Shown here: positions 54,995-60,933 of the stretch, piece after piece | How positions within the stretch are numbered: the stretch's first letter is position 1 | How the letters are laid out: every line of letters begins with the position of its first letter | Assembly (NCBI GenBank): GCA_010015745.1 | Contig: ML978303.1 | Location: 2,633 to 63,565 of the forward strand | Length of the DNA stretch: 60,933 nucleotides | Direction: 5' to 3' | DNA from: Setomelanomma holmii | Lineage: Eukaryota; Ascomycota; Dothideomycetes; Pleosporales; Phaeosphaeriaceae | Position numbers and translations under genes: made by a program | Notes under the pieces: model-generated | Databases searched by the model: none | Told to the model about the DNA's origin: nothing | Seen by the model: only the letters and a program-made list of their open reading frames with translations

Positions 54995-56242
54995 ATGTCG
55001 CGCCTCAGTATTCTCATAGCAGGCAACTCGATCGCCGGTCCCATTACTGCTTATTTCCTTTCTCGTGCCGGCCACACTGTCACCGTTATTGAGCGTTATC
55101 CCAGTCTCCATGCCAGCGGTCAAGCCGTGGACATTCGCACTTGTGGGGTATCTGTCATGCGCCATATACCTGGCATGGAAACCGCCGTTCGTGCCAAATC
55201 CACACAAGAAGAAGGCGTAAGCTTCATGCGCGATGATGGGAGGAGCTGGGGTGTGATCCGTGCAACAGGAAGCGCAGAACAGCAGGGCATAGTGAGCGAG
55301 TTCGAAATCTTCCGCGGCGATTTGGCGCAGATACTGTCCGACTTGACGAAAGACGATAGAAATGTCAAACATGTCTTTGATGAGCAAATCGTGTCGATCA
55401 GCCAAAGCGACAAGTCTATAAGAGTAGAGTTTGCCAAACGAAAACAGCCGGAGGGTTATGATCTCGTTGTCGCATGTGATGGCGCAACGTCGAGGACAAG
55501 AGCGATGGGCTTTGAGTGTGGCGTGAGAGAGCACATTGTGTCTACGAACAGCTGGGCGGCGTACTTCTCCACCAAACAAGATTTGCTTGCCGGAACACGA
55601 GTTGGCCAAGGATGCAGCGCGCCCGGGGGCAGATTCGTGAGTATTGGCTCAGATCCAGCGGGAGGAAATCGGGTACTGCTGCAGTGCGTGAATTCGCCTG
55701 ATGGCACACGCGCGTTTCGAAAAGCTTTGGCGAAGGGCGACGAGGAGTTGAAACGATACATTGCGCAGCATTACCGTGGCGCAGGCTGGAAGACGGATCT
55801 GCTCATGCAAGAGATGATGGAATCCGAGGACTTGTATGCCAGTGAGATCGTGCAGGTCAAGATGCCGACGCTCTCGAAAGGCCGCTTCGTCCTCGTTGGT
55901 GATGCAGGGTACGCAGCTGGGCCTACAGGTGGAGGAACAAGCCTTGCCATGGCAGGTGGGTACTTGTTAGCTGGTGAAATTAGTAAGCATCCAGGTGATC
56001 TCGCTGCAGGATTGAGAGGATACGAGGAGCAGATGAGTCCGTTGATCCAGGAGATGCAAAAGATTCCCCCGCTCGTGTCGACGATCATGGCACCGCAAAC
56101 AGCAGGGGGGATTTGGTTGAGGAACCGTATCTTCGCGCTGGTCGCTTGGAGCGGCATAGCGGAGTGGGTTCAGAAGTATCTCGGTGCAGCGTTTGCAGAC
56201 AGCAGCGAGTTTCCTCTGCCCGACTATGACTGGGCGAGATAA
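54995..56242 (+). CDS. FAD-dependent monooxygenase (aromatic hydroxylase/TetX type)
   Basis: 415 aa, intronless. The N-terminal FAD-binding motif is SILIAGNSIAGPITAYFLSRAG, a GxSxAG variant of GxGxxG usual in this branch, followed by VIERYP. The DG-type motif DLVVACDGATSRTR and the second FAD motif VLVGDAGYAAGPTGGGTSLAM are both present with normal spacing. Members hydroxylate aromatic or polyketide substrates using NAD(P)H and O2. It lies 270 bp downstream of the epimerase gene on the same strand and together with the SDR forms a small oxidoreductase group. No polyketide synthase or NRPS is in the window, so a biosynthetic role is not shown. Confidence 0.92.
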   Translation: MSRLSILIAGNSIAGPITAYFLSRAGHTVTVIERYPSLHASGQAVDIRTCGVSVMRHIPGMETAVRAKSTQEEGVSFMRDDGRSWGVIRATGSAEQQGIVSEFEIFRGDLAQILSDLTKDDRNVKHVFDEQIVSISQSDKSIRVEFAKRKQPEGYDLVVACDGATSRTRAMGFECGVREHIVSTNSWAAYFSTKQDLLAGTRVGQGCSAPGGRFVSIGSDPAGGNRVLLQCVNSPDGTRAFRKALAKGDEELKRYIAQHYRGAGWKTDLLMQEMMESEDLYASEIVQVKMPTLSKGRFVLVGDAGYAAGPTGGGTSLAMAGGYLLAGEISKHPGDLAAGLRGYEEQMSPLIQEMQKIPPLVSTIMAPQTAGGIWLRNRIFALVAWSGIAEWVQKYLGAAFADSSEFPLPDYDWAR

Positions 56243-56294
56243 GACGTGGCGCAAGTGGAAGTAGTTGGACGATACGTTGGACATACTTTTATAT

Positions 56295-57848
56295 TCATAC
56301 GCTCTCCGCTCTGCCACCACTACTCTCTCTGCTTGACCGCCGCGTGACTTGCGGTCGTGCTGGTGGTGGCATGCTGCCCTTGGCTTCTGTGGCGCTGTAC
56401 ACACTCTCGCCATCAGCCTCGTCATCGCCCTCAGTCATTGACTCTGCGTTGCTCAACATGCTCGCCCGCTTGCTCTGCCATGGGAGGTTGCTGTCGCTCG
56501 TGCTTGGCCTCGAACCTGTTCCTGGTAGTTGTGGCCGTCTAGCCGTTTGCGTGCTGCCTTGTGCGAGCTTAGCGGAGCGGAGAGAACTCTGGCGAGATGT
56601 TGATGCTGTGGTGGACCCAGTGGTGCTATTGCTCCATCGTCTCTCGCGGCCAGCTGTCAGGCGCAGGCCTTCATCGAGGTCGGGTGTTGGCGTTGTGCTT
56701 CGTGACGAGCTTCTCGAATGACTTCCGTCTCGTCCCCTCTGCGGCTGCAACGTGCTAGGTCTCCGTTTCCGCGACCCTGAATGCCCTAGTGCGTAGCTGT
56801 GGCTGTGGCTGTGGCTATGTCCGTGATGTTGGCCACTCTTTTCGACGTCGCTGGAGCGCCCAGTGAGGCCTCTTGCGCGCTTCCATCCCCTCCACCCTGT
56901 CCACCACAGCCAGCCGCCCTCCTCCCGTGCAATTTCACGCTGCCTGGCACGGACGCGTTTGCGCAGTTCAGAGCGTCGCTCGTTCTCCTTCTCCCAGTAC
57001 TCGGCTCGATACGTCTCCCAATTCTGCCTGAAATCGGGCGTAAAAGGCTTCGGGAGCAGCAGCAGTTTGATGTAGTCGCCGCCCGGCGCAATATCTTCCT
57101 CGGCATACTCCTTGCCGTCTTCGACAATCCTATGGCGAGGCCGTCCACCATCCAGGCTGTGCGTCTTCTCCTGCGACACGTTGATGAAGTGGTAAGAGCT
57201 GCCGCCCTGCTCGCCGCCCCAGAGCCCACCAGAGAAAGGCCGCAAGAACAGCAGCCACTCGAACAGCTCTCGGTACCACGGACCGCGTATAACGACAATT
57301 TTTGCATTCACCCCTCGCAAGCCGCGGTTCGCCACGCCGACCCAGCGTCGCGGCCACTTGACGCCCCGGTCCCACTGTCCCGTGGCCCAGAACAGCAGTG
57401 CCGTGACCACACCGGTAATGAAGCCCATCTTCTGCAGCATGTCGACCAGCCAGTACTGGCTGCCGCCACGGCCCTTGCCATCCTCGCGGGGCCGCAGGAA
57501 GATGAGGTCAAAGAAGACGACGAGGTAGACGGTGAGCAGCGTCAAGACGAAGGTATTCTGCCGCCGGCGCGCGCGGAGGGTCAGGTACTGCGAGCGCAAC
57601 GAGGCCTCGAGGATGAGGAGGTTGAGGTAGATTTGCGGCGGGGAGCTGGGCAGGAGCGACGTGGGGTCGGCGATGGAGGGGGCCCGTGGGTGCTTGAGAG
57701 TAGCTATGCGGTCGTTGGCATCGTGCGTGCTGTCTCCCAGCGTCGGCGGGTACGGGGCATGTGTGGCCGCGGCGACGGCCCCGATGTTTGCGTGTGGTGC
57801 TGGCGCGCCCTTGACCAGCTGGTCGAACGAGGGCGGGTCGGGTGCCAT
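56295..57848 (-). CDS. spo7: Spo7-like subunit of the Nem1-Spo7 lipin phosphatase
   Basis: 517 aa, intronless. The Spo7 core lies at about residues 65-290. It includes SSPPQIYLNLLILEASLRSQ, the first membrane helix (TFVLTLLTVYLVVFFDLIFL), the second (MGFITGVVTALLFWATGQW), NAKIVVIRGPWYRELFEWLL and LLPKPFTPDFRQNWETYR. In yeast Spo7 binds Nem1 at the nuclear envelope/ER and activates it to dephosphorylate the lipin Pah1, controlling phospholipid synthesis and nuclear membrane growth. The N terminus and the 230-residue C-terminal extension (Ser/Arg/Pro-rich, with a His-rich run HHGHSHSHSHSYALGH) are longer than in yeast, as is common in filamentous ascomycetes. The frame is intact. It ends convergently with the monooxygenase gene, 53 bp away. 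Confidence 0.9.
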   Translation of the reverse strand: MAPDPPSFDQLVKGAPAPHANIGAVAAATHAPYPPTLGDSTHDANDRIATLKHPRAPSIADPTSLLPSSPPQIYLNLLILEASLRSQYLTLRARRRQNTFVLTLLTVYLVVFFDLIFLRPREDGKGRGGSQYWLVDMLQKMGFITGVVTALLFWATGQWDRGVKWPRRWVGVANRGLRGVNAKIVVIRGPWYRELFEWLLFLRPFSGGLWGGEQGGSSYHFINVSQEKTHSLDGGRPRHRIVEDGKEYAEEDIAPGGDYIKLLLLPKPFTPDFRQNWETYRAEYWEKENERRSELRKRVRARQREIAREEGGWLWWTGWRGWKRARGLTGRSSDVEKSGQHHGHSHSHSHSYALGHSGSRKRRPSTLQPQRGRDGSHSRSSSRSTTPTPDLDEGLRLTAGRERRWSNSTTGSTTASTSRQSSLRSAKLAQGSTQTARRPQLPGTGSRPSTSDSNLPWQSKRASMLSNAESMTEGDDEADGESVYSATEAKGSMPPPARPQVTRRSSRESSGGRAESV

Positions 57849-58584
57849 TGTTGCTGTTATCGAGTGCCTCTCAGCGCGGGTTTCGCTGAGCGGCGAGCAG
57901 GCGCTGCTGTTGTGGCTTCGAACGTGTCTCTGCGCCGCGGGATGACATGTGAACGTTGATGTCGATATGCTTGGCTTGGTGGGCGTCTTCTGCCGCTATT
58001 CCATGTCCAATGGAGCCCCGATCCCGTCCGAATTCACTTGGCGCAGATTTGACGGTATAGAGATTGCTGTAGAGGCAGAAATTGCACAGCAATGCAGGTC
58101 ACTTTCTGTACCAGACGCCGAGCATGTGCGGACATGTTCCTCGACGTTGCTTGGCGAGGCGGTGAAACCAGGCAATGCTGGCACATCGATCTTAGCGTCT
58201 TTACCCCACAACGTCCCTTGTCACCTACTTCACCTGGCAAAGCTTGACACGACTTTGTGTATCCTGCAGTAGTGTGCATGCGACAGTCATTCTGAATGTC
58301 AACGACCCAAAGTACTCCTCCACGTACCCACAATACCTGATCCATTATGTGGTGTGTGCATCGATGCTGCTAGGGCTCTTTCGAGAAGTGCTTCCGCACT
58401 GATTTCGCGCGCTACCGAGGCCAGCCCCTCCGCACCGAGCTGGCGCGCCCGTGCCATGGCATCATAAAGAAGGACCTCGCGTATAGTCTCGAGCTAACGA
58501 GCGTTGTAGGCATTTACGAAGGCTAGGTCGTTTTGGCGTTTGGTGGGCATTGCTTATCTCTTACGCGTCGGCAAGCTTACTGCA
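57849..58584. other. Divergent region between spo7 and the transporter pseudogene
   Basis: Promoter of spo7. Short frames on both strands without features. The former promoter and start codon of the transporter gene probably lie in the last 100 bases. Confidence 0.4.
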
Positions 58585-59863
58585 CTCTCCACCGCCATTA
58601 GGTCGCCCGACCCCGATGCCAAGCATGATGCCATCGACCGGGATAACATTGACTCGGAGGTCACCCAGAAGGCTGCTCATGGCAGTCCCGAGATCCTCTC
58701 CGACAAGGAGCTTATGAACAACGCCTACGAGGCTGAGAATCGCGAGCATGAGAACGGCCTTTGGGAGGCGGTCATGGACCATCCCATGGCTTGCTTCTGG
58801 GCATTCGTCTTCTGCCTCACCATCGTAAGTACCAGCCCTCTATCGGGACCGTCCTACTCTCGCAGCTAAATTTGTTCAGGTCATGGAATCCTGCGACATG
58901 TTCTTCAACGGCAACTTTCTCGCCCTTACCGCTTTCAAGGAGCGTTATGGCGTCTTTGTCGAGGGCTCCGGCTACACCATTCCTACCAAGTGGCAGAGCT
59001 CGCTCTCCCCGGCCGGGCAGTGTGGTGCTTTCGTCGTTGTGTTCATGGCAGGACCCATCACTAACCGCCTCGGTTACCGGTGGACAACAAAGTCCACATG
59101 GGTGGTGAACCGTCTCTCCTCGACCTCGTCAAGGGCACAGATCTCAGGCGCACTGCCATCACTTGCTTGATCTATGCGTCACAGAACCTTGCGGGTAATC
59201 TGATCGCCAACCAAGCAACCTTCTTCTTCGAGTGTAAGTACAGCCATGCGAGTAAACGGAGAAGCCCTTAACTAATTGCTCACAGAGGCTGGCATGACCA
59301 CTGACTGGTCCTTCAAGCTCAATTTCATCAATTCCTGCCTACAACTCGTTGCGAATGGTCTCGCCTGGTCCCTAAGTGGCTGGTTGGGTCGTCGTACCAT
59401 CTTCCTTGGAGGTGCAGCTGTCAACGCCACCCTCTTCATACTCGACATCTGTGCGTCCATTCCCCAGAGCAGCGCCACCAACTTCGCACAAGCCTGCCTC
59501 GGCGTCGTCATCTCATTCGTCTTTGCTGGCACGCTTGGACCTATCTCCTACTCGATCATCGCCGGGACTTCGTCTGTCCGTCTTTGCGCACTGAGCACTG
59601 GCCTTGGCCGTGCTGCTTACTACGTCGCCGAGATTCCCATGATCTATCTCGCCTCTCAGATGCTCAATCCTGCTGGATGGAATATGGCTGGTAAGTGCGG
59701 CTATGTCTGGGGAGGCACTGCCGTCATCTGCTTCGTTTCCGCGTATTTCGGCCTTCCTGAGTTCAAGAATCGCTCGTACCGCGAGCTCGATATCCTGTTC
59801 AACCGCAAGTTCTCGGCCAGAAAGTTCAAGTCGACGGTCATCGAGGCTATGGACAACGAGTAA
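58585..59863 (+). pseudogene. Maltose-permease-type MFS sugar transporter with internal deletion
   Basis: Plasma-membrane alpha-glucoside/hexose:H+ symporter of the fungal MAL group. The N-terminal tail (TQKAAHGSPEILSDKELMNN) and first helix (58825-58879 is an intron) are present. VMESCDMFFNGNFLALTAF and KWQSSLSPAGQCGAFVVVF follow, up to NRLGYRWTT at about 59085. There the sequence jumps to MGGEPSLLDLVKGTDLRRTA, which in the family lies after helix 6, so roughly 130 residues (helices 3-6) are deleted and the frame shifts. A further stop arises where intron 59234-59285 joins T to AG, giving TAG in place of the usual Gln codon (FFE-Q-AGM). The C-terminal half (FVFAGTLGPISYSIIAGTSS, FKNRSYRELDILF) is clean to the stop. 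No in-frame ATG was found at the start. Confidence 0.85.
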
Positions 59864-60002
59864 GTCGCTCTTGGGCAACGTTAAAGGACAAGGTGCTTCG
59901 TTTGGGAACAGGGTACACAAGGCGAAAGTGATCCCGAGCCCATAGGCCCAAGGTTGGATGCTATTCACTAGCTCGATGTAGTATTCTCAATAACAAATAG
60001 TA
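59864..60002. other. Short gap before transposase fragments
   Basis: No feature seen; 3' flank of the transporter pseudogene. Confidence 0.4.
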
Positions 60003-60341
60003 ACGTACTCTATCAGCGAGCTGCCCACATCACCGAGCCGCCCAAAAAGGCTTGGCACGACCAACACATGTCACAAATCTTCAATTTCATCGCTATCAAA
60101 TAAGGAGCCAGCGTACGTCGTGCTTGCATCTAATTTAGAAGATGCTTCTGTATCCTTTTTACACATTCGCGCGTTGTGTCTAGTTGCGCCACAGTTCCCA
60201 CAACGCCGCAGAGCTAGTTGGGCTGTTTCTTGATTACTACCACTACGAGCCTTCTTCGATCGCTGAGGCGCTGCAACAGTCCTATACTCCATAGTGCCAC
60301 CTTGCTGGATCCGCTTCCGTTTGCGCGATTTCCGCTTCGTT
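60003..60341 (-). mobile_element. Transposase C-terminal fragment, unit A
   Basis: A remnant of the 3' end of a pogo-type element on the minus strand. It encodes a CCHC zinc knuckle (CGNCGATRHNARMCKKD, Cx2Cx4Hx4C), preceded by a basic segment (RSKKARSG) and followed by an acidic end (LFDSDEIEDL), the usual C terminus of many fungal pogo/Fot1 transposases. The DDE domain is absent. Forms a direct tandem repeat with unit B. Confidence 0.75.
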
Positions 60342-60342
60342 A

Positions 60343-60690
60343 CTAACGTATTCCATCAGCGAGCCGCCCACATCACTGAACCGCCCAAAAAGGCTTGGCA
60401 CGACCAACACATGTTATGCGTCTTCAATTTCATCGCTATCAAACAAGGAGCCTACGTACGTCGTGCTTGTATCAGATTCAGAAGATACCTCTGTATCCTT
60501 CTTGCACGTTTGCGCGTTGTGCCTAGTTGTGCCACAGTTCCCACAGCACCGTGGAGCTGCTTGGGCTGTTTCTTAAATACTACTACTACGAGCCTTCTTC
60601 AATTGCTGAGGCGCTGCTGCAGTCCCATACTCTATAGTGCCACCTTGCTGGATGCGCTTCCTTTGCGCGCTTTTCGCTTAGTCATTACCG
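60343..60690 (-). mobile_element. Transposase C-terminal fragment, unit B
   Basis: Second copy of the unit at 60003-60341 in the same orientation, with scattered base differences. The knuckle reads CGNCGTTRHNAQTCKKD on the minus strand. Both units start with the same words (CAGCGAGC.GCCCACATCAC, then GCCCAAAAAGGCTTGGC). Unit B ends at the TA preceding the next element. Confidence 0.75.
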
Positions 60691-60692
60691 TA

Positions 60693-60933
60693 GTGCCCGG
60701 CCGTCCGAGCCACCCCACCTAGACGACAACCAAACTTCAATAAGCGATAACTCCACCAATATGAGCTCAATTGAGGCTGCGCTTGCAGCTATAGAATTTC
60801 TGAGGCCTGATGAAAAGCTTAGCTATCGTCAGATTGCAATAGAGTATCACTACAATCGTACAACGCTTGCGCGAAGACACCAGGGCCGTGCAGGCTCACG
60901 CAGTATTATGGCAGAAAATCAACAGGCTCTCCA
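60693..60933 (+). mobile_element. Another pogo/Fot1-like transposon, 5' end only
   Basis: Begins after a TA (60691-60692) with a GC-rich terminal sequence (GTGCCCGGCCGTCCGAGCCA) resembling a terminal inverted repeat, ending in CCACCCCACC as in the other family. A transposase gene starts 68 bp in. The element runs off the window. The terminal sequence differs from the elements at 1 kb and 33.6 kb, so it is a related but separate family. Confidence 0.7.
60761..60933 (+). CDS. Pogo-like transposase, N-terminal 57 residues
   Basis: From ATG at 60761 to the window end with no stop. It encodes a psq-type helix-turn-helix (FLRPDEKLSYRQIAIEYHYN then RTTLARRHQG), the DNA-binding start of pogo/Fot1 transposases. 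Unlike the two other copies it shows no TAA/TAG in the visible part, so this copy may be younger or less mutated. Confidence 0.75.
   Translation, partial: MSSIEAALAAIEFLRPDEKLSYRQIAIEYHYNRTTLARRHQGRAGSRSIMAENQQAL

Noticed and set aside
52070..56242. Secondary-metabolite gene cluster
   Set aside because: There is no polyketide synthase, NRPS, terpene cyclase or pathway regulator in the window, so the oxidoreductase group alone does not support a cluster call.
56799..57959. A long plus-strand open frame (386 codons) opposite spo7
   Set aside because: The minus strand encodes a clear Spo7 core with membrane helices; the opposite frame is Ala/Arg/Leu-rich and has no domain. GC-rich coding DNA often leaves such mirror frames open.

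Overview
This is genomic DNA of a filamentous ascomycete (Pezizomycotina, most likely Dothideomycetes; the class is inference). The evidence is short introns of about 45-65 bp with GT..AG ends and CTRAY-type branch sites, a CFEM-domain Pth11-type receptor, a SAT4/rhodopsin-type membrane protein, a fungal Mme1-like mitochondrial carrier, a Spo7 orthologue, and transposons whose stop codons look like repeat-induced point mutation (RIP).

Layout. 0-2.4 kb: a pogo/Fot1-like element, cut by the window edge, next to or inside a hAT transposase remnant. 3-10.8 kb: an orphan two-exon gene, a decayed orphan, and a minus-strand run of genes for single-pass membrane proteins. 10.9-15 kb: decayed rhamnogalacturonan lyase and SAT4-type genes. 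16-28 kb: an intact amino-acid permease, a decayed LOR/tubby-like gene, an intact CFEM receptor, a SAP-type membrane protein, a mitochondrial carrier and a decayed Dal5-type MFS transporter. 29-33 kb: two more single-pass proteins and a GFA/CENP-V enzyme. 33.6-35.8 kb: a complete pogo/Fot1-like element with TIRs and a TA duplication, 95 bp upstream of an alpha/beta hydrolase gene that carries a stop codon. 37.9-43.5 kb: a small single-pass protein, a Cld1-type phospholipase and an MDR oxidoreductase. 44-50 kb: a very large decayed gene with four consecutive pectin-methylesterase-like domains and a Thr/Ser-rich tail. 51.9-57.8 kb: an SDR-like protein divergent from an NAD-dependent epimerase, then an FAD monooxygenase and Spo7. 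58.6-59.9 kb: a maltose-permease-type transporter with an internal deletion. 60-60.9 kb: two tandem transposase fragments and the start of another pogo-like element.

Two kinds of damage can be told apart. The transposons carry only TAA/TAG stops, as C-to-T change at CpA (RIP) predicts. The decayed host genes carry single-base indels, deletions and both TGA and TAG stops, typical of relaxed selection. The decayed set is mostly pectin breakdown (PL4 lyase, CE8-type esterase), nutrient uptake (MAL-type and Dal5-type transporters) and surface sensing (SAT4 type). Housekeeping-like genes (Spo7, carrier, Cld1-like, permease) splice cleanly into full-length proteins. This suggests, but does not prove, a lineage losing its plant-wall-degrading lifestyle. 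All splicing was done by eye; gene starts and short exons are the least certain parts.
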